64,000 bases of DNA from Hymenobacter frigidus (GTDB lineage: Bacteria; Bacteroidota; Bacteroidia; Cytophagales; Hymenobacteraceae): positions 62,001 through 126,000 of the forward strand of contig NZ_BMGY01000005.1 in assembly GCF_014640435.1 (NCBI RefSeq), in the 5' to 3' direction. Under the pieces are notes generated by a model. It searched no databases. It was given only the letters and a program-made list of their open reading frames with translations, and was not told where the DNA came from. Shown piece by piece: positions 1 to 8,901 of this stretch. A program made the translations under genes and the position numbers. The stretch's first letter is position 1. Each line of letters opens with the position of its first letter.

Positions 1-75
1 CCCTTTCTCCGGTTACCTTTGTTGATTCTGTGCGCCGAAATCAATCGGTGTAACCAGGTTAATCAGCGAGAATCC

Positions 76-2655
76 GTGATAGTTTGCATTGCCGAAAAGC
101 CCAGTGTCGCCCGTGAAATCGCCACCGTGCTGGGCGCCACCCGCCGCATGGACGGCTACATGGAAGGCAATGGCTACCAGGTCACCTGGACCTTCGGCCA
201 CTTCTGCCAGCTCAAGGAGCCCGACGACTACCAGCCCGAATGGAAGCGCTGGAACCTGCACAACCTGCCCATGATTCCCGACTCGTTCGGCATCAAGCTC
301 ATGCGGCGCGACGAGGGCGTGGTAAAGCAGTTTCAGACCATTAAGCGGCTGGTAGACGAGGCCACCGAGGTGATAAACTGCGGCGACGCCGGGCAGGAGG
401 GGGAGGTGATTCAGCGTTGGGTGCTGATGGAGGCCAAGTGCCGTAAGCCCGTGAAACGCCTCTGGATTTCGTCGCTCACCGAGGAGGCCATCCGCCAGGG
501 CTTCCAGAACCTGCGCGAGGCCAAGGAATTCGATAGCCTCTACCAGGCCGGCAAAAGCCGCGCCGTGGGCGACTGGCTCCTGGGCCTGAACGCCACCCGC
601 CTTTTTACCCTCAAGTACACTACCTACCAAGACAAACAGCTACTGAGCATCGGCCGGGTGCAAACCCCCACGCTGGCCCTGATAGTGGAGCGCTGGCACG
701 AAATCCAAAACTTCCGGCCCGAGCCGTATTGGGTGCTGCGGACGGAATACCGGGGCACGATGTTCAGCCACATGGCCGCGCCGGACAAGGCCAAAGACGC
801 CGACGCCGCGCCCGACAACAAAAGTCGCCTGCGGGCACTGGGCTACTTCGTGACCGAGGAAGAAGCCCGCGAAGCCCTGGAGCAGGTGCGCCCCGCCCCG
901 TTGCGGGTGACCGAGGTGGAGATAAAAAAAGGCCGCGAATCCCCGCCGCGCTTGTTCGACCTCACTTCCCTGCAAGTGCAGTGCAACAACCAGCTAAGCC
1001 TGTCGGCCGAGGACACGCTGAAAATCGTGCAGGCGCTGTACGAGAAAAAAGCCGTGAGCTACCCGCGCGTAGACACCACGTTTCTGCCCGACGACCAGTA
1101 CCCAAAAATCCCCGGCATCCTGCGCGGCATGGGTTACGACAGCCTCACCGCGCCGCTGCTGGCGACCAAGATTCCCAAGACCCCCAAGGTTTTTAACAAC
1201 AACAAAGTCACCGACCACCACGCCATCATCCCGACCGGGGCCGCGGGCCCCGGCGGCGGCATGGAGAGCAGCGTGTACGACATCATCGCGCGCCGCTTCA
1301 TCGCCGCCTTCTACCCCGACTGCGAGGTGAGCAACACCACCGTGCTGGCCGAAGCCGCCGAGCGTCCCTTCCGCGTGCGCGGCCGGCAAATCCTAAACCC
1401 CGGCTGGCGCGTGGTATACGGCAACCCCGAGGAGCAGCAGGCCCCCAAGCCCGCGTCCGCGCCGGGTGCCGTGGCCACGGAGGCTGACGATGACGCGGTT
1501 TCTACCGTCCTCCCCAGCTTTGTGAAAGGCGAAAGCGGCTCCCACGAGCCGCGGCTGGACAGCAAAACCACTCAGCCGCCCAAGGACTACACCGAGGCCA
1601 CCCTGCTGCGCGGCATGGAAACGGCCGGCCGCAACATCGACGACGAAGAGCTGCGCCAGGCCATGAAGGAAAACGGCATCGGCCGCCCCAGTACCCGCGC
1701 CGCCATCATCGAAACGCTGTTTAAGCGCAACTACATCAAGCGCGAAAAGAAGCGTATTATCCCCACCCCCACGGGAGTGGAGTTGATTGGATTAATCCGA
1801 AATCCGACCCTTAAATCAGCGGAGCTCACGGGCCAGTGGGAGCACAAGCTGCGCCAGATTGAAAAGGGTGAATTGTCCTCAGAGAACTTCCTGGGTGAGC
1901 TTTCGGACTTGGTGCGCGAGATGGTGCAGGAAGTGAAGCAGGATAACCGGGGCCGCATGGTCACGTCTGGCAGCGCCGAACTGGCCATCAGCCAGGCCCA
2001 AACCAACGGCGTAACCGGTGGCAATAAAGTGCCCGCCGGCCTCACCGGCACCAAAGCAACCAAGGTTTCCGGCGCATCAACTTTGCCCGGCGCAAACGGC
2101 TTGGGCTACTGCCCAGCCTGCAAAACCGGCCACGTCGTACGGGGCAAAACGGCTTTCGGTTGCGTGCGCTTCCGCGAAGGCTGCACCTTCCGCCTGCCCG
2201 CCGAAATCCACGGCAAGAAGCTCAGCGACCCGCAGGTGAAAACCCTGCTCGCCAAAGGTCGCACACCCGTGATAAAAGGCTTCATCGGGGCTGAAGGCCA
2301 GAAGTTCGACGCCGCCATCGGCCTCGACATGGCCTTTCAGCCCATGTTGCTCCAAGTGGCCGACAGCAAGCCCGGCGCGGCCCCCGATTCGGGCCAGATT
2401 CCGTGCCCGGTCTGCAAGCTCGGTACCATGCTCAAGGGCAAAGCCGCCTACGGCTGCTCCCGCTTCCGCGAGGACTGCCAGTTCCGCGTGGCTTTCGAGT
2501 GGGGCGGCAAAGCGTTGACCGAAACGCAGCTGAAGCAGCTGTTGCGCCGGGGCGAAACGGGGGTCATCAAGGGCTTCGTTTCAGGCAAGACGGGTAATAA
2601 ATACGATGCCGCGCTGAAAGTAGAGGAAGGGCGCGTGGTGCCAGTGTTTGGGTAA
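76..2655 (+). CDS. topB: DNA topoisomerase III (type IA)
   Basis: Type IA topoisomerase that passes single strands through a transient break and helps resolve recombination and replication intermediates. The N-terminal Toprim domain is visible as IAEKPSVAREIA and CGDAGQEGE (about residues 102-109), and the active-site tyrosine lies in SYPRVDT (Tyr329). The C-terminus carries two tandem zinc-ribbon repeats beginning CPAC (about 679) and CPVC (about 777), each followed by a similar block ending in VIKGF. I chose GTG at 76 because it places the Toprim strand at the very N-terminus as in the family; the frame is open further upstream to a TTG at 19, but that adds an unrelated 19-residue leader. 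About 859 residues, longer than E. coli TopB because of the repeats. It stands alone and converges with the next gene. Confidence 0.93.
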   Translation: MIVCIAEKPSVAREIATVLGATRRMDGYMEGNGYQVTWTFGHFCQLKEPDDYQPEWKRWNLHNLPMIPDSFGIKLMRRDEGVVKQFQTIKRLVDEATEVINCGDAGQEGEVIQRWVLMEAKCRKPVKRLWISSLTEEAIRQGFQNLREAKEFDSLYQAGKSRAVGDWLLGLNATRLFTLKYTTYQDKQLLSIGRVQTPTLALIVERWHEIQNFRPEPYWVLRTEYRGTMFSHMAAPDKAKDADAAPDNKSRLRALGYFVTEEEAREALEQVRPAPLRVTEVEIKKGRESPPRLFDLTSLQVQCNNQLSLSAEDTLKIVQALYEKKAVSYPRVDTTFLPDDQYPKIPGILRGMGYDSLTAPLLATKIPKTPKVFNNNKVTDHHAIIPTGAAGPGGGMESSVYDIIARRFIAAFYPDCEVSNTTVLAEAAERPFRVRGRQILNPGWRVVYGNPEEQQAPKPASAPGAVATEADDDAVSTVLPSFVKGESGSHEPRLDSKTTQPPKDYTEATLLRGMETAGRNIDDEELRQAMKENGIGRPSTRAAIIETLFKRNYIKREKKRIIPTPTGVELIGLIRNPTLKSAELTGQWEHKLRQIEKGELSSENFLGELSDLVREMVQEVKQDNRGRMVTSGSAELAISQAQTNGVTGGNKVPAGLTGTKATKVSGASTLPGANGLGYCPACKTGHVVRGKTAFGCVRFREGCTFRLPAEIHGKKLSDPQVKTLLAKGRTPVIKGFIGAEGQKFDAAIGLDMAFQPMLLQVADSKPGAAPDSGQIPCPVCKLGTMLKGKAAYGCSRFREDCQFRVAFEWGGKALTETQLKQLLRRGETGVIKGFVSGKTGNKYDAALKVEEGRVVPVFG

Positions 2656-2678
2656 ATGGGTAGGGGAGGACGAGGGGC

Positions 2679-4535
2679 CTAGCGGTTAATCCGATAATTC
2701 AGCTTTAGACTGAAGCTGTGGTGCCGGCCTAGGTCGGTGGCGAAGTACGGCTCCAGGCTCAGGCCGGGGCGGCCGGGCAGGCGCAGCAGGGCGCTGACAA
2801 AGCCCAGGCTGGGAGTAGGCTGATGGGGCGAGCGGGCGTATCCAACCAGGAGGTTCGGTCCGTTGCGGATGCCCAAGGTTGAGCCCAACCCGAAGCGCGT
2901 GGTGTAGGCCCCCAGCGCATTTTCGGCGCCGTAGCAAAAGTCAGCCTGCCCGTAGAGCACCGACGGTTTGCCCAGCCGAAACATGGCCTCGGGCATTAGC
3001 CAGGTACCATCGCGTGAATTGCCGTCGTCGAAGTAGCTGAAGTAGCCCAGGCTGCCCATGTGCAGGCCAAATCGCAGGTCGCGGGTAAGCCAGCCGTCGT
3101 CCCGGTGAACTTCCCGGAAGATGTGCAGGTCGACCAGTGCCCGCCGCATAGTGGTGTCGCGTTTGGTGATGAGTTGGGAGCCGTTAGGTTCGGGCAGCGG
3201 CTGCATGGCAATGCGCTGCTCGCCCACCCACACCCCCCCGCCCCAGGTGCTGCGGTAGCCCGATGCCTTGGCGGTTTCAAACGCCACCTCGCCCCCCACA
3301 GCCTGCACGCGTTGCTGCAAGGCCAGCCGCTGGCTGCCGCTGCAGCCCGAGTTGTCGTACAAGATGTCCTGCTCCACTTCGTGCTGGTTGCTCAGCACGC
3401 CCCCGGTGAGGATGGTGGTGCGTGTGGTACCTGTGCTATCGCCCGCAGGGCGTTGGGGAGCCGGGGCCTGGGCGGTGGTCAGCAAAACGGCCCCGGCCAG
3501 CACCAGGCTAAGTGGCAGGCCCGCCAGGCGCGGGCTCCCGGCATGCAGGGTGGCCAGGGCGGCGCTGGCCTCGGTCGCCAGCACCGCCAGCAGAAGGGCA
3601 CGTACCACCAGCACCTCAGGTAGCGTGAGGGCGGAGCGGCCCAGCACGGCCGTGAGGGCCAGCATGGCCAGCACCACGGCCAGCGTGCGCCCCGCTCCCG
3701 CTACTTGGGCGGGCTCCGGCGGCGCAAGGGCCGGGGTTTGGCTGCTCTGGCGCACGCGCCAGGCCCAAGCCCCCAGCGCCAGCAGGCCCAGCGGCAGCAG
3801 TAGCACCTGCAAGCCCAGCCAATGTCCGCCCGGTACCGCATGCCAGGTGCCCGCCACTGGTTCGCCGGCCGGGTCGCGCCAAAAAGCCAGCGCAAAACGC
3901 CCCAGTAGCAGCAGGCCCGCTTGCAGTAGCAGCCACGAGCCTACCGGCCAGCGCCGGTTTCGGGTGGCCAGCAGCACGCCGGCCACGGCTGCGCACAGCA
4001 GCAGAGCCAGTAGCTGCGTGGGTACCACCGGTAAGCTGTGGGCCGCCGTGGCCGGCAGCAGCCCGGCTTGCACCTGGGCTACCCACGGTGGGGTACCGGC
4101 CCCATAAATCAATCCCCAAGTACTGGTGGTGGGCAGCCCGAAGCAGCAACCCGTGAGCACGCAGCCCACGCATTGGACCACCAAGGCCCCGCACAGTGGC
4201 AGGGCCAGGGCATCGAGCACGGCCCCGCTTAGCCCCAGCCAGCGCCGAAGCGCCAGCACGGCCAGCACGGCCGCCAGGCCGCCACCCAAGATGGAGCGCG
4301 CCGTATCAGTGTGCTCTTGGCTAAATAGCAACGTGCCCCATTCATCCACCGGATAGGTTATGAGCTTGGTGCCCAGAATTAGGGCGAGGCTGCTGGCGGC
4401 TACCAGCGTTAGCCAGGGGCGCAGGGGAAAGCCGCGCCGCCAGCCTTCCCACAGTAACCACAAAACGTTGGTGAGGGTGGCCAGCAGGTAAAACGGGGTG
4501 TAGTAGTCGTGGCCGTGCGGGTAGGGAAGCGTCAT
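2679..4535 (-). CDS. Lgt-like membrane protein fused to a C-terminal extracytoplasmic domain
   Basis: The first ~275 residues are very hydrophobic with about seven membrane segments and resemble prolipoprotein diacylglyceryl transferase paralogues: a GCVLTGCCFG motif near residue 165, a PTQL motif, and an arginine in GRFALAFWRDP. More membrane segments follow to about residue 355. The last ~250 residues are soluble and aromatic-rich, with alternating patterns such as FGLHMGSLGYFSYF and a final aromatic/basic strand (LKLNYRINR) that look like a small outer-membrane barrel or beta domain. True Lgt enzymes are about 270-300 residues, so this 618-residue protein is a paralogue with an added half. 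Whether it transfers diacylglycerol is unknown. Its own promoter region should lie in 4536-4720; it converges with topB. Confidence 0.7.
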   Translation of the reverse strand: MTLPYPHGHDYYTPFYLLATLTNVLWLLWEGWRRGFPLRPWLTLVAASSLALILGTKLITYPVDEWGTLLFSQEHTDTARSILGGGLAAVLAVLALRRWLGLSGAVLDALALPLCGALVVQCVGCVLTGCCFGLPTTSTWGLIYGAGTPPWVAQVQAGLLPATAAHSLPVVPTQLLALLLCAAVAGVLLATRNRRWPVGSWLLLQAGLLLLGRFALAFWRDPAGEPVAGTWHAVPGGHWLGLQVLLLPLGLLALGAWAWRVRQSSQTPALAPPEPAQVAGAGRTLAVVLAMLALTAVLGRSALTLPEVLVVRALLLAVLATEASAALATLHAGSPRLAGLPLSLVLAGAVLLTTAQAPAPQRPAGDSTGTTRTTILTGGVLSNQHEVEQDILYDNSGCSGSQRLALQQRVQAVGGEVAFETAKASGYRSTWGGGVWVGEQRIAMQPLPEPNGSQLITKRDTTMRRALVDLHIFREVHRDDGWLTRDLRFGLHMGSLGYFSYFDDGNSRDGTWLMPEAMFRLGKPSVLYGQADFCYGAENALGAYTTRFGLGSTLGIRNGPNLLVGYARSPHQPTPSLGFVSALLRLPGRPGLSLEPYFATDLGRHHSFSLKLNYRINR

Positions 4536-4720
4536 AGTCGCGAGTGGTTAGGGAAGGGCTCAATCGTAATGAAGCCTAAAGCTAACCGGCCGCTTAGCGG
4601 GCTCACAACACGAACTTTGTCGTTACCAGACTTCTATCCCTGTCTTTATTCTTAATAAGAATTTGAATGCCAAAGTTTAGTACTCGAATAATCAGGCCTT
4701 TCACCGGGCCAAAAATCGAC

Positions 4721-6223
4721 TTATGGCGTGAGCTCGGGCTGCCGTGCAGCTTCCACTGGCACTTCCCGGTACCGTATCAGGTTCTTCACCATTCCCTTGA
4801 AAATGATGCCGTGGAAGGGCAGCACCGAATACCAATAGAGCCGCCCGGCCAGGCCTCGCGGGCGGTAGGCAGCCAGTTGCTCCAGGGCGTGCCCGCCGCC
4901 TTCCTGGTCCACGATGCGGAACTGCAGCCAGGCCTCGCCGGGCAGCTTCATTTCGGCGTAAAGTAGTAGCCGGCAGCTGGCTTTGTCGGCTACCAGAACG
5001 CGCCAGAAATCGAGCGGGTCGCCGGCGCGCAGGCGGCTGGGCGAGCGCCGCCCCCGGCGCAGGCCCACGCCGCCCACGGCTTTGTCCAGCAGGCCACGCA
5101 GGCGCCAGAGCCAGTCGGTTTTGTACCAGCCCCGGTCGCCGCCAATGCGCCAGACGTTGTCCAGCACTTCCACTACGGGCCGGGTGAAGGGCATGAGCTG
5201 GCGGTCGAAGAACATCCCGTTTTTGGGGATTTGAATGGCGTCCATGTAGTTCTGGCGCATGGTGCCGGAACTCAGCGCATCAGACCAGGAGCTGACCACT
5301 TCGTTCTGCTCGATGCGTTGGAAAGCCAGCGCCAGCGCGGCCCGGTAGTTCATGCACTCGTGCGGAATAACGGCGCTGATGCTATTTTTGGGGTCACAAA
5401 TGGTGTCGTTCTTTAAACTCTCGACCAGACTTTGGGCCAATGAAAACGTGGTGCTCGTGACCAGGTACAGCCACCACGACGACAGCCGGGGCGTGAGCAC
5501 GGGTACCGTCACAATCCAGCGCTTGTAGCCGCGCTCGGCGGCCAGCCCGAGCAGCATTTCGCGGTACGTCAGCACGTCGGGGCCGCCCACATCGAAGGCC
5601 CGCCCGAAGCAGGCGGGATTGTCCAGCACCGCGGTGAGGTAGAACATGATGTCACGGATGCCGATGGGCTGGCAGCGCGAGTTCAGCCAGCGCGGCGTCA
5701 CCATCACCGGCAGCTTCTCCACCAGGTCGCGGATGATTTCAAACGAAGCGGAGCCCGAGCCGATGATGATGCTGGCCCGCAGCACCGTGAGCTTGGCGGT
5801 GCGGGCTTGGCCCAGCACGTTTTCCACGGCGCGGCGCGAGCGCAGGTGCACGCTCAGGTCGTGGTCGTTGGCAATGCCGGAAAGGTAAATAACCTGCCGG
5901 GCGGGGGTGATATTCAGGTATTGGATAAAGTTGTGGGCCGACTGCTGCTCCTGCTGAAAAAAGTCTTCGCTGCCCCCGCTCATCGAGTGCACCAGGTAGT
6001 AGGCCACGTCAATATCGGTGGGTACAGCGGCCAGGGATTTGGGCCGGAGCAAGTCGCCTTTGGCTACCATCACGCGCGAATGCTCGGCCTCGGGCAGCGT
6101 ATCGGGCAGGGAGAACCGGCGGGGGTCGCGCACGAGGCAAACTACCTCGTGGCCGTCGGCCACCAGCAAGGGCAGCAGACGCTGGCCGATGTAACCCGTG
6201 GCTCCGGTGAGAAGAATTTTCAT
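4721..6223 (-). CDS. SDR-family NAD(P)-binding protein with DUF2867 domain
   Basis: An atypical extended short-chain dehydrogenase. The N-terminus has the Rossmann signature GATGYIGQRLLP, followed by a YLVHSM segment (near residue 95) and a further NmrA/YbjT-like body to about residue 300. The C-terminal ~170 residues match the DUF2867 architecture seen in YbjT-like proteins (GDPLDFWRVLVAD, PGEAWLQFRI, YWYSVLPFHGIIFKGM). Substrate is not known for the family; roles proposed include quinone or nucleotide-sugar handling, but nothing here decides that. Single gene, start ATG with 189 bases of divergent spacer before the DUF2911 gene. Confidence 0.82.
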   Translation of the reverse strand: MKILLTGATGYIGQRLLPLLVADGHEVVCLVRDPRRFSLPDTLPEAEHSRVMVAKGDLLRPKSLAAVPTDIDVAYYLVHSMSGGSEDFFQQEQQSAHNFIQYLNITPARQVIYLSGIANDHDLSVHLRSRRAVENVLGQARTAKLTVLRASIIIGSGSASFEIIRDLVEKLPVMVTPRWLNSRCQPIGIRDIMFYLTAVLDNPACFGRAFDVGGPDVLTYREMLLGLAAERGYKRWIVTVPVLTPRLSSWWLYLVTSTTFSLAQSLVESLKNDTICDPKNSISAVIPHECMNYRAALALAFQRIEQNEVVSSWSDALSSGTMRQNYMDAIQIPKNGMFFDRQLMPFTRPVVEVLDNVWRIGGDRGWYKTDWLWRLRGLLDKAVGGVGLRRGRRSPSRLRAGDPLDFWRVLVADKASCRLLLYAEMKLPGEAWLQFRIVDQEGGGHALEQLAAYRPRGLAGRLYWYSVLPFHGIIFKGMVKNLIRYREVPVEAARQPELTP

Positions 6224-6412
6224 GCGGCGGACTGGTTAGAGAAACGGAATGCCGCGCCTTGGCCGGGAAATCAGCAAAGCGGGCCCCGGCTCGATTTAAC
6301 CGGGCGATGATGAATAGGAGAACGGCCAGCGCCCGTGGTTGTTTGCGGGCGCTGGGTAAAAGTAATACGTGGGCCTCTGCATCTTAAAGGTTCAAGCGGC
6401 ATCTTTGTCGCC

Positions 6413-7273
6413 ATGAAACACGCCCTACAACTTCTCGCCACCGGCTTGCTGCTGGCCTCCGCTGCTCAAGCCCAAACCAAGCTCACCATTCCCCCGCTGA
6501 GCCCGGCTACGCACATCCGCCAAAGCTTCTCCACGTCGTACATCGACCTAACGTATTCGCGGCCCTCGCTGCGGGGCCGGGTGGCGTTTGGCAACCTCGT
6601 ACCCAACGGCACGGTGTGGCGTACGGGGGCCAACACCATCACCAAAGTGCGTTTTGGTGAGGAAGTGAAAATCAACGGCCAGACCGTGCCGGCCGGGGCC
6701 TACGCCCTGCTCACGATTCCCGATGCCAAGGAGTGGACGTTCATCCTGAACCGCGATACGGCCCAGTGGGGCACATATGAGTACAAGCAGGCCCTCGACG
6801 TGCTCCGCGTGAAAGCCAAGCCCACCAAGCTGGCCGCTGCCGTCGAAACCATGTCCCTGACCTTGGAAAACCTGAGGCCCGCCTCCGCCGACCTTGTGGT
6901 GACTTGGGACCGGACCCAGGTGGCCCTGCCCATCGTAGCCGACCCCGACCGCATTGTGATGGGCCAGATTGAGCAGGCCATGAAGGGCGAAAAGAAGCCC
7001 TACGTCACGGCCGCGCAGTATTACTTCAACACCGGCAAAGACCTGACGCCCGCCCTAGGCTGGCTCGACGAGTATATTGCCGCCAACCCCACCCGCTACA
7101 ATGGTTACTACTGGAAGGGCAAGCTGCTGCAGAAGCAGGGCAAAAACAAAGAAGCCATCGAAGCCGCGAACAAGTCGTTGGAGCTGGTTAAATCCGATAA
7201 AAACGACGTTTCGCGCACTGAATATGTGCGTTTGAACCAGGAAGTACTGGCTGCGGCAGGGGCGAAGAAATAG
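6413..7273 (+). CDS. DUF2911 domain secreted protein
   Basis: A secreted protein of about 286 residues. ATG at 6413 gives a clean signal peptide (hydrophobic run LLATGLLLASAAQAQ, cleavage after AQA). The DUF2911 domain follows, with its characteristic YSRPSLRGRVAFG and VWRTGANTIT stretches and the PAGAYALLTIP and NRDTAQWGTYEY segments. The last ~80 residues (TAAQYYFNTGKDLTPALGWL and onward) look like a pair of TPR helices. Function of DUF2911 is unknown; it is common in the Bacteroidota envelope. An imperfect promoter box GCATCTTTG ends at 6407, only six bases before the ATG. The gene ends at a long hairpin terminator. Confidence 0.88.
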   Translation: MKHALQLLATGLLLASAAQAQTKLTIPPLSPATHIRQSFSTSYIDLTYSRPSLRGRVAFGNLVPNGTVWRTGANTITKVRFGEEVKINGQTVPAGAYALLTIPDAKEWTFILNRDTAQWGTYEYKQALDVLRVKAKPTKLAAAVETMSLTLENLRPASADLVVTWDRTQVALPIVADPDRIVMGQIEQAMKGEKKPYVTAAQYYFNTGKDLTPALGWLDEYIAANPTRYNGYYWKGKLLQKQGKNKEAIEAANKSLELVKSDKNDVSRTEYVRLNQEVLAAAGAKK

Positions 7274-7284
7274 GCGGCGGTATC

Positions 7285-7350
7285 TCTTTCTCATTCACTG
7301 AAAAGGCTCCGTGCAAATTTGCACGGAGCCTTTTCAGTGAATGAGAAAGA
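7285..7350. terminator. Bidirectional terminator, perfect 66-bp palindrome
   Basis: A perfect inverted repeat with two 33-base arms and no unpaired loop, centred at 7317/7318 in AAATTT. The core is AAAAGGCTCCGTGC with its complement, so either strand reads a GC-rich stem followed by a T-run. It sits between the convergent DUF2911 and peptidase genes and would serve both. Confidence 0.88.
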
Positions 7351-7423
7351 TTAATTTTCGTATTCTTAAACAGCTTCAACAGTTGAATAGGAGGGGAGAA
7401 GGTTTTCGAGCAAGTTGGAATCG

Positions 7424-8782
7424 TTACCGACCCACCACTGGCAGCACAGCCACGCTCTCATGCCCAGCGGCATCCACGCTGGCCACGCCGAAGATGAAGT
7501 TGTCCTTGCTGATGGGCAGGTCAGCAGTAGTGCCGGCCATGGGGTAGCGCTGCTGCCACTGGGGGGCGCTGGTTTCGCGCACCAGTACCACGTAGCCGGC
7601 GGGCTTGGGGCCGGTGGCGGGGGCCTGCCAGCGTAGCTCGGTGCGGTTGGTGAGGTTGGCGGTGAGAACTTCGACCTTGGCCGGGGCGGCGGGGGCGAGG
7701 GCCAGGCTGGCCATGGTGGCGAGGTTGATGCCGGCGTTACGGCGCAGGTAAGCAAAATCCACGCCCTCGGTCACGTCGCCGTAAGGGCGGCCTTTTTCGG
7801 TGCGCAGGTCCTGGTGCTGGTGGGTGTAGTCCTCGTTCATCTCAGTGAAGCGGACGGCGGCGAAGCCCTGCTGGTTGAACGGCGTGTGGTCGCCGCCGCG
7901 CAGGAACCGGTCGGGGCGGTACTCCAGCACTACCTGGTGGCCCTTGCCGTACAGCTGGCCGGTGCGCTGGGTGTAGCGGGCCAGTTGGCGGCTAATGCCG
8001 TCGTTCTCGGAGCTGAGCTGGCGGCGCTGCTTGGCCTGGTCGGGCGTTTCGTTGGCCGGCACGCCTTCGCTGAACACCCGCAGGCGCGTGGCGTCGTTTA
8101 TCACCGGGTCGAAGCCGTGGGAGTTGCCCACAATGTCGTTATTGAGCATCGCAATCAGGTTCCAGCCTTCTTTTTTGGCGCGCTCGGCGAGGTGGCCCGA
8201 GCCGTAGAGGCCCTGCTCTTCGCCCTGCACGGCCACGAATTTGAGGGTGCAGGAAAATTTCTGGCCGGCCAGCACCCGCGCCAGTTCCATCACCAGCACG
8301 GTGCCGGAGCCGTCGTCGTTGGCCCCGGGGGCATCGGCGGTGGCGTTCATCACGTCGCTCACGCGGGAGTCGATGTGGCCGCTCACCAGAATAATGCGGG
8401 TGTCGGTGGGGTCGGTGCCGGGCAGGGTGGCCAGCACGTTGGCCATGAGCACGGGTTGGTTGATGCGGCGGCCGTCGGGCTTCACCGTGAACGTGTCCAT
8501 CTCCACCATCAGGCGGCCGCCACTGGCTTTGCTGTACTTCAGAAACTCATCGCGCACGTAGTTGCGGGCCGCGCCGATGCCGCGGGTGGGGCTCTTGGTG
8601 TCGCTCAGCGTGTGGCGCGTGCCGAAGGACACGAGCTTGCGGATATCCGCTTCCAGGTTTTTAGCCGAAATTTCATCGACGAGCTTTTGAATGCGGGGGT
8701 CGGCGGGCGGCAGGAGCGGGGCGGGCTTGGTTTGGGCCAGCGCGGCAAACGGCGCCAGAAGTAGGAGCGTAGCGAGTTTCAT
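7424..8782 (-). CDS. Secreted M28-family zinc metallopeptidase
   Basis: Exported aminopeptidase-like hydrolase with two predicted zinc ions. ATG at 8782 gives a signal peptide (LATLLLLAPFAALAQ); the frame extends ten codons upstream but that would bury the signal. Metal-ligand motifs are in order: SGHIDSR (His136), ANDDGSGT (Asp156), GEEQGLYGS (catalytic and ligand glutamates, 188-189), NNDIVGNS and GGDHTPFNQQG. The last ~85 residues resemble a fibronectin type III domain (TELRWQAP, GYVVLVRE, FGVASVDAAGHES). Stand-alone gene; the upstream gap holds a perfect 54-bp palindrome. Confidence 0.88.
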   Translation of the reverse strand: MKLATLLLLAPFAALAQTKPAPLLPPADPRIQKLVDEISAKNLEADIRKLVSFGTRHTLSDTKSPTRGIGAARNYVRDEFLKYSKASGGRLMVEMDTFTVKPDGRRINQPVLMANVLATLPGTDPTDTRIILVSGHIDSRVSDVMNATADAPGANDDGSGTVLVMELARVLAGQKFSCTLKFVAVQGEEQGLYGSGHLAERAKKEGWNLIAMLNNDIVGNSHGFDPVINDATRLRVFSEGVPANETPDQAKQRRQLSSENDGISRQLARYTQRTGQLYGKGHQVVLEYRPDRFLRGGDHTPFNQQGFAAVRFTEMNEDYTHQHQDLRTEKGRPYGDVTEGVDFAYLRRNAGINLATMASLALAPAAPAKVEVLTANLTNRTELRWQAPATGPKPAGYVVLVRETSAPQWQQRYPMAGTTADLPISKDNFIFGVASVDAAGHESVAVLPVVGR

Positions 8783-8822
8783 GCGGGGAAGGTAGGACAA
8801 GATGGGAAACAACGAAGAAAAA

Positions 8823-8876
8823 AGAACGTCATGTCGAGCGAGAACGTCATGACGTTCTCGCTCGACATGACGTTCT
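8823..8876. repeat. Perfect 54-bp intergenic palindrome (GTCATG family)
   Basis: Two 27-base arms centred at 8849/8850 with no loop. The arms themselves begin and end with the same AACGTCATG unit, so the element is nested: four copies of that unit, two in each orientation. The outer CATGACGTTCT end is shared with the copies at 33681 and 58911. It lies between the peptidase start and the SseB-like gene end. Confidence 0.85.
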
Positions 8877-8901
8877 AAGTAATGTCGACCGGCCAGTTCA
8901 A

